NCBI GenBank assembly: GCA_964368625.1
Contig: CAYJBH010000002.1
Coordinates: forward strand, 62,001 to 126,000
Direction: 5' to 3'
DNA: 64,000 nucleotides
Source: CAYJBH01 sp964368625
GTDB taxonomy: Bacteria > Bacillota > Clostridia > Oscillospirales > Ruminococcaceae
A program made the position numbers and the translations under genes. Shown here piece by piece: positions 51,410-60,478 of this stretch. The notes under the pieces are model-generated. The model ran no database searches and was not told the origin of the DNA. It was given only the letters and a program-made list of their open reading frames with translations. Position 1 is the stretch's first letter; each line of letters opens with the position of its first letter.

Positions 51410-52192
51410 TTAATCACTCAAATGTTGTAAAAACATGTTGTAAGACGACATTAAATCTTCTATATCAACAAATCCATTTCGGTATAGTTCAATCACTATA
51501 TATCCATTATAACCAATTTCATTCAAATATGCAATTATTCTTTTAACCTCGGGATCAGAATCTGTTGGTAAGACACAGTCATTTTCTTTGGTTTTTGAAC
51601 TTAAATGTAGGTGCTTAAGGCAAGGTCCTGCTGCTTTTATCATGTCTAACGGGGATTGTTCGCTTCTTCTTGCCTGCTTTATATCGATTGTAAACGCAAT
51701 ATCGTCATTAAAAGTCTGCCTTAATGCAGTTATTTCTTCGGCTGTACATATCCTATTTCTTGAAACGTTTTCCTGACAAAGAGTAACACCATATTCTGCT
51801 GCAACATCATAAAGCATCTTTAAAGTATTATATCCCTCTAATCTATCAAGTGTACTGTTTTTATGTTCACCATGAAAGGATACAATTGGTGCATTAAGAA
51901 ACTCTGCAGCTGTAAAAAGTTTTCGATATAATTTTACGCCATCAAGTATCCTTGCCTTATAGTCGCTAAAGAAATAAAACCAATCATACACCGAATAAAA
52001 CGGATGTATAGCACAGATATTACAACCAAACTCTTCTGTGATTTTCTTTATGGTTTTAAGGCTGTCAATTTCAATTTCGCTATCGGTGTTAAAGAATATT
52101 TCTATATCTTTCACTCCAGAAGTAAGTAACAGCCTTAAAGACTCCATAGTTTCTAAGGGGTAAAAACACGCTGTGGATATAGCCGGTTTCAC
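51410..52192 (-). CDS. Sugar-phosphate isomerase/epimerase-like TIM barrel protein
   Basis: A 260-residue protein of the xylose-isomerase-like/AP endonuclease 2 superfamily. Metal-ligand positions appear in order: a His in VSFHGEHK, Glu in LCQENVSRN, Asp in FTIDIKQA, His in LKHLHLSSK and Glu in YIVIELYRNG, with helices between. The substrate could be a keto sugar or inositol derivative; DNA cleavage is unlikely given weak similarity to Nfo. GTG 52192 overlaps the secF stop (GTGA) and is preferred; GTG 52219, inside secF, gives nine more residues without an RBS. It is the last gene of the secDF transcript. Confidence 0.75.
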   Translation of the reverse strand: MKPAISTACFYPLETMESLRLLLTSGVKDIEIFFNTDSEIEIDSLKTIKKITEEFGCNICAIHPFYSVYDWFYFFSDYKARILDGVKLYRKLFTAAEFLNAPIVSFHGEHKNSTLDRLEGYNTLKMLYDVAAEYGVTLCQENVSRNRICTAEEITALRQTFNDDIAFTIDIKQARRSEQSPLDMIKAAGPCLKHLHLSSKTKENDCVLPTDSDPEVKRIIAYLNEIGYNGYIVIELYRNGFVDIEDLMSSYNMFLQHLSD

Positions 52193-53112
52193 GCTTTCTT
52201 TGCCTTGCGATTTTCCCACTCAACCCAGAGTGGACCTGCTATACAAATTGAGCTGTAAGCACCTGATAACATTCCTATAATAAGTGGGAATGAGAAGGTA
52301 AATATGCTGTTTAAATCAAAAATTAAGGCAACAATAGAAATACTTGATAATGCTAAAATTGTTGATACGGTTGTGTTAATGCTACGTACCACAGATTGGT
52401 TAATACTTAGATTAACTAGCGGTTCAAATTTCATCTTTTTGTAGATGCCTTCATTTTCACGAATTCTATCATATACAACAACGGTATCATTTATAGAGTA
52501 TCCAAGTATAGTTAGCATAACAGCTATAAAGTTTCCTCCAAGAGGAATACCAAGAACAACAAACACGCCAAATACTATAATAAGGTCATGAATTAAAGCA
52601 ATAATAGCTAAAATACCCGCCGGCAAACCACCTATGTTTTTAAAGCGAATCGCTATATAAATTAATATCAATACAAATGCTGCCGCAATAGCAACCATGC
52701 ATTTTGCCATAAACTCACTACCAAGTGTTGGGTTAACGTTTGAAACCTCTAGCTGTGTAATGTTATTATCCGGATAAGCTTCTATAAGCTTATTATTAAG
52801 TTCACTTAACGTTTCAGGTGAAATAGTTGCACTGCCAGGAAGCGAAACAATTACGGTATTAGTACCAAGGGTTGCATTAGTTCCCGACTGTAGCGTAATA
52901 TTATTTCCCAAACTCTCTTCAAAATGCCCTTGTAACTGTGATGACTCTATGTCGCCTGTGTAGCTGTAGTTTATCATTGCCCCGCCCTGAAACTGAATAT
53001 CCAGCTTTACTCCGAAAATGGCGGAATATGCAATTATTAATACAATTAATATTGATGAAATTATAAAGAATCGGCGCCTAATCGATATAAGATTTAATCC
53101 TTCTGTTTTCAT
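52189..53112 (-). CDS. secF: Protein translocase subunit SecF
   Basis: A 307-residue membrane protein which with SecD uses the proton gradient to pull proteins across the membrane. Six helices, a large outer domain between helices 1 and 2, and the family blocks VEVSNVNPTLGSEF-like (EVSNVNPTLGSEF) and GYSINDTVVVYDRIRE are visible. The ATG overlaps the secD stop and the RBS GGAGG lies inside secD. Confidence 0.97.
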   Translation of the reverse strand: MKTEGLNLISIRRRFFIISSILIVLIIAYSAIFGVKLDIQFQGGAMINYSYTGDIESSQLQGHFEESLGNNITLQSGTNATLGTNTVIVSLPGSATISPETLSELNNKLIEAYPDNNITQLEVSNVNPTLGSEFMAKCMVAIAAAFVLILIYIAIRFKNIGGLPAGILAIIALIHDLIIVFGVFVVLGIPLGGNFIAVMLTILGYSINDTVVVYDRIRENEGIYKKMKFEPLVNLSINQSVVRSINTTVSTILALSSISIVALIFDLNSIFTFSFPLIIGMLSGAYSSICIAGPLWVEWENRKAKKA

Positions 53113-54530
53113 TTGTTTTTACCTCCGTAAAGACGCCTGTTGCGAAACATGTTCATCTTAGAAACACTGCGCAACATTATACGTGAGGCAACAACGCCCA
53201 TCACAAAGTTTAACAGCACTCCGATTAATAGTGTATATCCGAACGAATAGATAACACCTGCAGTTGAAGGTCCGAAGGCAAAGAAGATAGGTGTTAAAAG
53301 TTTTGCAAATATACCATTTGTAGGTCCGAAGGCACCCATAAGTATAATACTCACTATAATTACAGTAACGTTACCGTCAATAATCGGGGCAAGTCCTCGT
53401 TGGAATCCTGAGGTGATAGCTCCATCTAAGCTTTTACCTGAACGTAGTTCTTCTTTAATACGTTCTGCTGTAATTATATTTGCATCAACACCCATACCGA
53501 TTGCAAGAATAATACCAGCAATACCAGGTAAGGTTAATGTAAAGCTATTGTATACAGCAAAGTAGCCTGAAATAAGTGCAATGGTGGCAGCTGTCTGTCC
53601 GAGAAGTGCAATGGCAGCAACTGCACCCGGTAACTTATACCAGAAAATAATGTATGCACAAACTAATAAAAATGCAATAATTGCAGCAATAAGCATCGCC
53701 TGTAGCGAATTGCTTCCCAGAGTTGGACTTATTGTTGAAAAGCTCTCTGCAGATAATTTAAAAGGTAATGAACCGGAATTGATCTGGTTTGCCAAGGTAG
53801 TTACCTCTTCGGCTGTAACAGTGGTTCCATAGCTACTATCCCAGGAAATTATTGCCTCGCCATCAACAATAGCATCGTTAACCGATGGTGAGGATATCAT
53901 GGTATCATCCATCCAGATAGAGATACTTCCCGTTCCGGCTAGCCTTGTTGTCGCCTCGGCAAATTTTTCTGTACCCTCCTCGGTCATTTTAAGTTGAACA
54001 ACATAGTTAGAGTTGCCAAAATCATCCTGCTGAACTGCAGGTGTAGCACTCTCGATATCATCACCTTCAAGGATAATTGTCTCGGCTGTAACACCGGAAG
54101 GCAGACCATTTTCATCAACCTCTTGTCCTTCACGGAATGTTAGAACTGCAGTAGCCCCCAGCTCAGCAATTGCACTCTCGGGGTTAAAGTCGGTTTCATC
54201 CGTTTTCCAAGGGAAACGAACTATTATCCTGTCCTTGTTATAATCAAGGTACACTTCATAATCAGTGATGTTTAGTGAAACAAGTCTGGTTTTTATAACA
54301 CTTTCGGCGCTATCCATCTGCTCATCGGTAGCATCTACACCGTCTGCCGGCATAAATGTTACATCCACACCGCCTCTGATATCAATGCCAAAGCGAATGT
54401 CGTCCATTCCCTTAACATATACCGTCTCGGTGTCACCATAAAAGGTTGAAACACCGGCAAAGGCTGTGTAGGCAAGAGCAAATATAAAAATAGCAACTAA
54501 GAAAAACCATATTTTTCCAGTTCTTTTCAT
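53109..54530 (-). CDS. secD: Protein translocase subunit SecD
   Basis: A 473-residue membrane protein. One N-terminal helix is followed by the large outer domains P1/P2 with DIRFGIDIRGGVDVTF at the start, then five further helices with LPGIAGIILAIGMGVDANIITAERIKEE, which includes the proton-path Asp. It is read from a strong promoter 33 bp upstream of ATG 54530 and overlaps secF by 4 bp. Separate secD and secF are usual in Clostridia, in contrast to fused Bacillus SecDF. Confidence 0.98.
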   Translation of the reverse strand: MKRTGKIWFFLVAIFIFALAYTAFAGVSTFYGDTETVYVKGMDDIRFGIDIRGGVDVTFMPADGVDATDEQMDSAESVIKTRLVSLNITDYEVYLDYNKDRIIVRFPWKTDETDFNPESAIAELGATAVLTFREGQEVDENGLPSGVTAETIILEGDDIESATPAVQQDDFGNSNYVVQLKMTEEGTEKFAEATTRLAGTGSISIWMDDTMISSPSVNDAIVDGEAIISWDSSYGTTVTAEEVTTLANQINSGSLPFKLSAESFSTISPTLGSNSLQAMLIAAIIAFLLVCAYIIFWYKLPGAVAAIALLGQTAATIALISGYFAVYNSFTLTLPGIAGIILAIGMGVDANIITAERIKEELRSGKSLDGAITSGFQRGLAPIIDGNVTVIIVSIILMGAFGPTNGIFAKLLTPIFFAFGPSTAGVIYSFGYTLLIGVLLNFVMGVVASRIMLRSVSKMNMFRNRRLYGGKNK

Positions 54531-54562
54531 ATTTACCTATCCTAAAAATATCTAACCGTTTT

Positions 54563-54591
54563 ATTATAACGTTTTTTTTCTTTACAGTCAA
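54563..54591 (-). promoter_or_regulatory. Sigma-A promoter of secDF
   Basis: On the minus strand TTGACT (54591-54586), a 17-bp spacer and TATAAT (54568-54563), ending 33 bp before the secD ATG. Confidence 0.85.
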
Positions 54592-54655
54592 TCCCAATAT
54601 TAAAAATTTAGTCGGAATAAGGAATACCGCTAACTACCTATGTTTAATAAACACA

Positions 54656-55936
54656 TTAGCTACTCATGCCTTTCAACAAGTTTTCTGTTGCGGCAATCTT
54701 AACTGAAAGGGTAAAAATTTCAAGTGCCTGTTCAAGTTCTTCCATCGGAGGAAATGTTGGTGCAATTCTTATATGCTTATCCTCTGGGTCATTACCATAC
54801 GGGAAAGCTGCTCCTGCCGGAGTTAATACAACCCCCGCATCCTTACAAAGTTCAACACAGCGCTTTGCGGTTCCGGCCATTGCCTCAAAGTTAATGAAGT
54901 ATCCACCATTAGGTTTAAACCAATAAACCAGATTTCCACATTCCTTTAGTTTTTCGGTAAAGTATTTGTCGCAGATATCAAATTTGGGGTTTAATAGCAC
55001 AGCATGTTTTTTCATATGCTCCAAAACACCGGCCTTATTCTTTAAGAATTCAACATGACGCAGCTGGTTAACCTTATCAAAGCTAATTGTCATCGCCTGC
55101 ATTCTTTTAATGATGTGTTTAATATTTTTATCAGAGGCCGCAAATGCACCCACACCAGCGCCTGAGAATGTTATTTTACTGGTTGAACAAAACATTAATG
55201 CTCTCTCAGGATTTCCTGCCTCGGTGGCAACTTCCAGTATCGGCAAAACCTCGGTTGTTTTTTCAACTAGATGGTGTACACAATAAGCATTATCCCAAAA
55301 AATCTTAAAATCTTTTGCTGCTGTTTTCATGTTACAAAGGCGCTTTACGGTTTCATCACTGTAAATATATCCCTGTGGGTTGGAATACTGCGGTATACAC
55401 CATATTCCCTTTATGGAATCATCAGAAGCGACTAAGTTTTCTACAATATCCATATCCGGTCCATTTTCAGTCATCGGAACAGTAATCATCTCTATTCCGA
55501 AATCTTGTGTAATTGTAAAATGTCTGTCGTAGCCCGGAGAAGGACACAAAAATTTAGCACCCTTGCACTCACCAAGCGGAGATGGACTATCTGAAAGGCC
55601 TACCCTCCACCATAGCTCCATAATGTTGTACATTAGGTTAAGGCTGGAGTTACCGCCAACAATAACATTGCTTTTGTCGCATCCAAAAATTTCAGCAAAA
55701 AATTCTCTTGCCTCCGGAACGCCTTCGAGATTACCGTAATTTCTAACATCAATACCATCCCTAGATTTTGTTACCTCAATCTTCATCATTGGCATAGATA
55801 GATCAAGTTGTTTTGCCTCTGGCTTACCACGAGACATATCAAGCTTTAAACCAAGCTTTTTTTTCTCATTCATCATGTTGTTAAGTCTTGTCAACTCATC
55901 ATTTAGCTGTGTCTTGTTTAGTTCTGTTAACTGCAT
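54656..55936 (-). CDS. Aspartate aminotransferase-like PLP enzyme (subgroup Ic type)
   Basis: A 426-residue fold-I aminotransferase similar to the corynebacterial type of aspartate aminotransferase (Asp_aminotransf/MocR-like family). Visible PLP residues: N186 in SNPQG, D215 in WDNAY, Y218, and the Schiff-base lysine K254 in STSKITFSGAG; a terminal Arg in DKHIRIAPTFPP binds the substrate carboxylate. It starts with KLDMSRGKPEAKQLDLS and SLNLMYNIM, typical of this subgroup. GAGGTAG precedes ATG 55936. It stands as a single gene between secD and the FkbH-type cluster. Confidence 0.85.
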   Translation of the reverse strand: MQLTELNKTQLNDELTRLNNMMNEKKKLGLKLDMSRGKPEAKQLDLSMPMMKIEVTKSRDGIDVRNYGNLEGVPEAREFFAEIFGCDKSNVIVGGNSSLNLMYNIMELWWRVGLSDSPSPLGECKGAKFLCPSPGYDRHFTITQDFGIEMITVPMTENGPDMDIVENLVASDDSIKGIWCIPQYSNPQGYIYSDETVKRLCNMKTAAKDFKIFWDNAYCVHHLVEKTTEVLPILEVATEAGNPERALMFCSTSKITFSGAGVGAFAASDKNIKHIIKRMQAMTISFDKVNQLRHVEFLKNKAGVLEHMKKHAVLLNPKFDICDKYFTEKLKECGNLVYWFKPNGGYFINFEAMAGTAKRCVELCKDAGVVLTPAGAAFPYGNDPEDKHIRIAPTFPPMEELEQALEIFTLSVKIAATENLLKGMSS

Positions 55937-56040
55937 TTTCTACCTCGTGAATTAGTCTTAATATATTTCCAATATCCCCCGCCGATGGCGGAAATTATTA
56001 TTGCATGTATAATTTATATGTTAGTAGCTACAAAGAATTG

Positions 56041-57024
56041 TTAATCTATGTTAAATGCCGGTCTATCTCCATCACCATCTGCACGAAACATTGTAAAATC
56101 CTCTTCCTTACTTGTAAAATAAAAGAAGTCTATATTTGCTTTTTCAAGCGGTTCGGTATAATTCGGTATAATGTTATCATCAAGCTCATCTCGGATATTA
56201 AAGCCAGCCGCTCTTAACTGAGCTACCTCAATCCCGGCACAGTAAAAATCCAGATACTCGGCATTAAAATCGTTTAAAAGTTTTGCCAGTGCAACTCCGG
56301 CTATAGCTATATTTTTTTTATCACCGATATAATCTACTAACCTTATTGCACAAGCATCACCTACCGTGGTTAACCTTAGCACAAATATTCCAACAACAGC
56401 TTCTAGCTGCAATGCAAACAATCTGTATTTTCTAAAAGGATAGTTAAAATATCTAAACTTGAGGTATTCTAAGTCTTTTTTTACACTTAAAGTGGATGTT
56501 AACCTTTCAAGGGTTGATTGTTTTACCTCGGTAATCTCAACCAATCTTGCCATTGAAGGTTCGGGGACATTATGCCTATATTTTGTAATATCGGCTATGT
56601 TAAATATTTTTTTCTCGCTAAGTAGGTAAGCATGGGTAAATTTGCCGGTATAATAACCTAAAAACTCATAAAATTTTAATGTGTTTGGCCTAATATTGTT
56701 GCAACACAACACATCAACACCGGTTATACTTTTCAAACTATCCATTAATTCAAGTCCGGCACCATTATATTCTTTGTCGGCACACCAAATACTAACATAT
56801 GCGGCTGTCTTTTTTTTGTTTGCATAAATGTACCCGGCAACCGAGATAATTTTATCCTCGGCAAAACAAAGAGCAAAATTAAACTCGTCATCTTTACAAA
56901 AATAATAGTTGCAAAGAGTGTCATCGTTAACAAGAGGATGTTTAGCACCCCAGTGCGTATTCATAAATTCTATCACTGCTTGACGGTCGAATAAAGTCGC
57001 TTTTCTGAAGGTGTATTTTTGCAT
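56041..57024 (-). CDS. GNAT-like acyltransferase of the FkbH-ACP cluster
   Basis: A 327-residue protein whose first 140 residues have GNAT features (RKATLFDRQAVIEFM, KIISVAGYIYANKK, NGAGLELMDSL, NTLKFYEFLGYYTGKF). The second half forms another mixed alpha/beta unit, possibly a second GNAT fold, ending in a KADGDGDRP-like motif (FRADGDGDRPAF). No membrane helix. ATG 57024 follows AGGTGGGAG; the ATG stands one base after the preceding stop. As the last gene of the ACP-bearing operon it is the best candidate for the enzyme that transfers the ACP-bound acyl group to an amine or sugar (inference). Acceptor unknown. Confidence 0.7.
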   Translation of the reverse strand: MQKYTFRKATLFDRQAVIEFMNTHWGAKHPLVNDDTLCNYYFCKDDEFNFALCFAEDKIISVAGYIYANKKKTAAYVSIWCADKEYNGAGLELMDSLKSITGVDVLCCNNIRPNTLKFYEFLGYYTGKFTHAYLLSEKKIFNIADITKYRHNVPEPSMARLVEITEVKQSTLERLTSTLSVKKDLEYLKFRYFNYPFRKYRLFALQLEAVVGIFVLRLTTVGDACAIRLVDYIGDKKNIAIAGVALAKLLNDFNAEYLDFYCAGIEVAQLRAAGFNIRDELDDNIIPNYTEPLEKANIDFFYFTSKEEDFTMFRADGDGDRPAFNID

Positions 57025-57025
57025 T

Positions 57026-57760
57026 TTAACTCCCACCTGTTACCGACAGCATCGTTCCGGTAATGTAACCGGCTTCATCAGACATTAAGAACCTAATCAC
57101 CGGAACAACATCGTCAACATCTGCATTTCTTCCAAGGGGATGTGCCTCGGCTGCTGCCTCTACAATTAAACTGCTGGTATCTTTTAAAAATTTAGTTTCT
57201 ATCATGGAAGGCAGTATGCCATTAAAGGTAATACCATGCGATGCATAGTCGGCAGCTAAACTTTTACATAGCCCTGCCAGCGCAGATTTAACCGTTACAT
57301 AGGCAACCATATTTTTAGGAGGCAAATTTATATATGATGTTAGCATAAAAACAACTCTACCATACTTAGCCTTAGCCATCTTTGGCATAATAGTCTGGCA
57401 AATTTTTATTGCCGAAACAACCTGTAGGTTAAAGTCTATGTTAAAGTTTTCAAAGTTGAATTTTTTCAGCTTTACGTTAACCGGCATTAGTGCCGGCAGG
57501 TGTAAAAAGTTTGTGAATGTAATATCACGACTCGCTAAATCAAGCAAAAACTTATCTATTTCATCACTCGAAGCAAGGTTAACCTTTGCTACAACAAAGT
57601 TAAGCTTTGGGTTAACTATTAAAAGCTCATCTTTAAGTTCATTTAATAATCCCTCACCGCTATTTGCGGTTGCTACAATACAATCTGCATGAGGCGCTAT
57701 ATCGCGACAAAATGCCATGCCTATATCGGAGGAGGCTCCGGTAATCAAATAGTTTTTCAA
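57026..57760 (-). CDS. Short-chain dehydrogenase/reductase of the FkbH-ACP cluster
   Basis: A 244-residue NAD(P)-dependent reductase with TGASSDIG (7-14), the catalytic S142, Y154 and K158 in YVTVK, and a C-terminal ITGTMLSVTGGS as in FabG-like enzymes. The usual NNAG motif is replaced by LHLPA, a notable deviation. TTG 57760 overlaps the preceding stop (TTGA), with GAGGAAAA as RBS. In this operon it probably reduces an ACP-bound keto-acyl group, for example pyruvyl to lactyl (inference by analogy). Confidence 0.85.
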   Translation of the reverse strand: MKNYLITGASSDIGMAFCRDIAPHADCIVATANSGEGLLNELKDELLIVNPKLNFVVAKVNLASSDEIDKFLLDLASRDITFTNFLHLPALMPVNVKLKKFNFENFNIDFNLQVVSAIKICQTIMPKMAKAKYGRVVFMLTSYINLPPKNMVAYVTVKSALAGLCKSLAADYASHGITFNGILPSMIETKFLKDTSSLIVEAAAEAHPLGRNADVDDVVPVIRFLMSDEAGYITGTMLSVTGGS

Positions 57761-58185
57761 TTGTTTTCCTCATCTAATATTCCTGCCTTAACAACGGCCC
57801 TTAGCACGGTTTTTCCGTTTTGATTAAGAATTCTTGCCTTAATAGTAATTTCCTTAAACATCTCGTTAACCTCGGAAACTGTTCCTTCTACTAAAAGCGT
57901 ATCTCCGATATAAACCGGTAGCTTAAATTTACTCTCAATACTATGTAAAAGGCATTTTTCACCCGGTAGGTAAACACCTGCCAAGGTAGACAACATAGAT
58001 GAAGTTAGAGCACCATAGCAAACCCTATCAACAAACCCTTTGCTTTTGGCATAATCTGCATTAATGTGTAGCGGATTATTATCACCTGTTATCATTAAAA
58101 AGGCATCCATCATCTCGATGGTTATGGTGCGTTCAAACGATGCACTCTCGCCTACCTTTATAGTGTCTATACTAAAGTTGTTCAT
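57757..58185 (-). CDS. MaoC-like hot-dog dehydratase of the FkbH-ACP cluster
   Basis: A 142-residue single-hot-dog (R)-hydratase-type protein. The catalytic D35 and H40 are present in ITGDNNPLHINADYA, followed by GFVDRVCYGALTSSMLS as in PhaJ and MaoC. Members hydrate enoyl or dehydrate 3-hydroxyacyl thioesters. The ATG overlaps the ACP stop (ATGA). Here a dehydration of glyceryl-ACP to an enol/pyruvyl form is chemically plausible, since glyceryl carries the needed 3-OH (inference). Confidence 0.85.
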   Translation of the reverse strand: MNNFSIDTIKVGESASFERTITIEMMDAFLMITGDNNPLHINADYAKSKGFVDRVCYGALTSSMLSTLAGVYLPGEKCLLHSIESKFKLPVYIGDTLLVEGTVSEVNEMFKEITIKARILNQNGKTVLRAVVKAGILDEENN

Positions 58186-58424
58186 GCTGTTAGTCTCATT
58201 AACAAATCAACTAAATCTCCAACATCCTTAAGGTTTCGAACATCTCCCAAGGTAAACTTAACACTGAACTTCTTTTCCATGGAAGTAAGTAGATTTATCT
58301 GTTCGATGCTATCCCAGTCTTCAATATCAGCAGCACAGGTTTCTCTTGTTATAACCAGATCTTCGTCATCAAATACATCGTGAAAAATAGGTTGTATTGC
58401 CTCTAAAATTGTCTTTTCATCCAT
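58182..58424 (-). CDS. Acyl carrier protein of the FkbH-ACP cluster
   Basis: An 80-residue acidic carrier with the phosphopantetheine Ser S39 in DWDSIEQINLL, in the DSxxxV/I-like context of ACPs linked to specialised acyl transfer rather than fatty-acid synthase AcpP (which has DSLDTVEL). AAAGGAG precedes ATG 58424. It is wedged between the FkbH-like gene and the dehydratase gene, with which it overlaps. Confidence 0.93.
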   Translation of the reverse strand: MDEKTILEAIQPIFHDVFDDEDLVITRETCAADIEDWDSIEQINLLTSMEKKFSVKFTLGDVRNLKDVGDLVDLLMRLTA

Positions 58425-58426
58425 AA

Positions 58427-60226
58427 TTATACTCCTTTTAACTCTATATGTTGTGCCTTCGGAACGTATCCATCGGCTAACAGCTCATACTCGGTTGCAT
58501 CATCGATGGAAGCTAACTTTGTAAACCCTGCATTTTCATAAAAGTCAGCACACGGCTTATTCTTTGCTGTTGGAATAAAAATTCCTTTAATAGTTTTAAC
58601 TTCACTGTTTTCAATAATTTTCACCAGTCTATCTATCATTGCATACTCAAGCTCACGTTTGAAAACCCTACAGCTCATTGTAAACAACTCGATAACACAA
58701 ACCTCTTCCTCAATTTTAGCAAAAATTACGCTAACTATACCATTATCACCAAATCTATCCGACAAGGATGCGCAGATGGTTATATAGTTTTCATCCCGAG
58801 ATATCTCTTCAACCTCCTGCTCGGTGAACCGTCTGGTTGTCATGTTGAACTGGTTAGTTTTGTTAACAAGTTGGGTAACTCGTTCGATATTTCCTCCACC
58901 AACAGCAACCATCCTAGCGCTCATTTCAAGACTTTTAAGATACTCACCATAATCGGTAAAACTTCCTTGAGCACTACTTCTTTTAAGGTTATCACGTATA
59001 AATTCTGTTCGTTTCTTATCATCTCCGGTTAATGATGTAAGCTCAAAAAAATTGTTTTCATCCACCACCCGAAGGTAGCTATCCGGTTCTTTTAGTTCCG
59101 GTGTAACAATCCCATATATTTCACCGGCTACTATGTGTCGTTCTGCAGGATTATCGTCAATGAAAATTGCTGCATCAGCATTTATATTCATCTCAGCAAG
59201 AATGCTCTTTATGTTTTCACTCTTTGGCTCCCAGTTAGCCTTAAAGGTTACGAAATCTTCAACCTTAAGTGGCATCTCATCTCGTGAAAATCCTGATAGT
59301 GCTATGTCGTTTTCGTTTTTAGAGCATACAGCCAACATCACCCCCTGCTCCTTCAATCTTAAGGAGTAATCACAGAGTGCTAGATGTGCCATACCAAGGG
59401 GGCTTTCATTTCCTATCTCTATGCCTTCAGCACCATCATCCCCTATAACTCCCCCCCAAAGCGTATTATCTAGATCAAGAATAACAGCCTTTTTTGATTT
59501 CCCGAAAATGGAGGATATAATTATTGAGATACTATGGCTTAAATAAGGAATTAATCTTACTGCAAAAGGATATTTATAGGCATACCATGCCGTTTCATCA
59601 TGCCAATTATTCAGGCCATGAAAACTGCTGATATAGTTAATATCGTTAATATATATTTGTCGATTTTCTGAATATTCGGCAAGTAGGGTATTCATACGGC
59701 CAACATGGCGAACCATTCCTCCCGCAAACCTTGCCTCAGCATTACCTGCGGGACGATAAGGGGGAAGTTCAAAGTTATTTTGTATAACAGGACAGCCAAA
59801 GCTCATTGCAGCTTCCATAGCAGATCTATATTTTTCAAATTCTAACCTTGCAAACTCATCCGCCTGTTTTTCATCGCAGGAAATTGATGGAAAGTTTAGA
59901 TTTCTTACCGAGGTGTGAATGTATATAATATCTGGGGCAAACGATTTAACGCTACCATCATCAAATACTAAATCTTCATAAAATCTACCATAACCGCCGG
60001 TATAGAACTCCGGTTCAATACCCATGTCCTGTAAAAAAATACGTAGCACAGATTCCAGCTCACCTATTGTTGAGCCGGAAAATATTGCTATTTTTTTTGG
60101 TATTCTCCCCTCTACTTCTCTTAAACCACGCAAAATGGATTTCTTTTTTTGCATAATATAATCAGCATCAATAGGATATTCAATAATTCCCAAACTAACC
60201 TCATTTAAAATCAAGCTTTTCCACAC
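58427..60226 (-). CDS. FkbH-like HAD-IIIC enzyme (glyceryl-ACP-forming type)
   Basis: A 599-residue three-part protein. Residues about 40-240 resemble the SGNH-like domain (IFSGSTIGEL at 48-57, a late FHGLNNWHDET). About 245-395 is a HAD domain with VILDLDNTLWGGVIGDDG (D251, D253), CSKN (301-304), a Lys near 335 and IDDNPAER (356-363). About 430-590 reads as a GNAT-like end (VSVIFAKIE, FTMSCRVFKRELEYAMI, FYENAGF). Relatives take 1,3-bisphosphoglycerate and load a glyceryl unit on an ACP, as with the next gene here. The start is uncertain: GTG 60226 gives the full frame, while TTG 60193 follows GAGG at 5 nt and lies closer to the usual YPxDxxYIxxKKKS beginning. A perfect promoter lies upstream. 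Confidence 0.9.
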   Translation of the reverse strand: MWKSLILNEVSLGIIEYPIDADYIMQKKKSILRGLREVEGRIPKKIAIFSGSTIGELESVLRIFLQDMGIEPEFYTGGYGRFYEDLVFDDGSVKSFAPDIIYIHTSVRNLNFPSISCDEKQADEFARLEFEKYRSAMEAAMSFGCPVIQNNFELPPYRPAGNAEARFAGGMVRHVGRMNTLLAEYSENRQIYINDINYISSFHGLNNWHDETAWYAYKYPFAVRLIPYLSHSISIIISSIFGKSKKAVILDLDNTLWGGVIGDDGAEGIEIGNESPLGMAHLALCDYSLRLKEQGVMLAVCSKNENDIALSGFSRDEMPLKVEDFVTFKANWEPKSENIKSILAEMNINADAAIFIDDNPAERHIVAGEIYGIVTPELKEPDSYLRVVDENNFFELTSLTGDDKKRTEFIRDNLKRSSAQGSFTDYGEYLKSLEMSARMVAVGGGNIERVTQLVNKTNQFNMTTRRFTEQEVEEISRDENYITICASLSDRFGDNGIVSVIFAKIEEEVCVIELFTMSCRVFKRELEYAMIDRLVKIIENSEVKTIKGIFIPTAKNKPCADFYENAGFTKLASIDDATEYELLADGYVPKAQHIELKGV

Positions 60227-60252
60227 TTAAAGTTCTTAAGTTACTTTATGAA

Positions 60253-60281
60253 ATTATACGAAAAAATACCGTTTATGTCAA
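60253..60281 (-). promoter_or_regulatory. Consensus sigma-A promoter of the FkbH-ACP cluster
   Basis: On the minus strand a perfect TTGACA (60281-60276), 17-bp spacer and perfect TATAAT (60258-60253). The -10 box ends 27 bp before the GTG start. No operator-like palindrome is visible. Confidence 0.85.
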
Positions 60282-60407
60282 GTTTATATTAACCGTTCCT
60301 TATATAGCTGTTCAATTATGTTAACCGAATTCTTAATGTTTTATTGTACGAATTTAATAACACTTCACAATACATACATTATTTTTAAGTAAATATATAA
60401 AAAAAAG

Positions 60408-60436
60408 TTGCAAAAGAAGTTTTCATATGCTAAAAT
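60408..60436 (+). promoter_or_regulatory. Sigma-A promoter of the second bactofilin gene
   Basis: TTGCAA (60408-60413), a 17-bp spacer and TAAAAT (60431-60436), 43 bp before the ATG. It is divergent from the FkbH-ACP promoter. Confidence 0.65.
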
Positions 60437-60478
60437 AACTTTAATTGTAAATAATACTATAAACAGGGAGATGTTGAA

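Noticed and set aside
55979..55991. CCGCC-GAT-GGCGG palindrome upstream of the aminotransferase gene as a terminator of the GNAT operon
   Set aside because: The stem is only 5 bp and no T-run follows on either strand.
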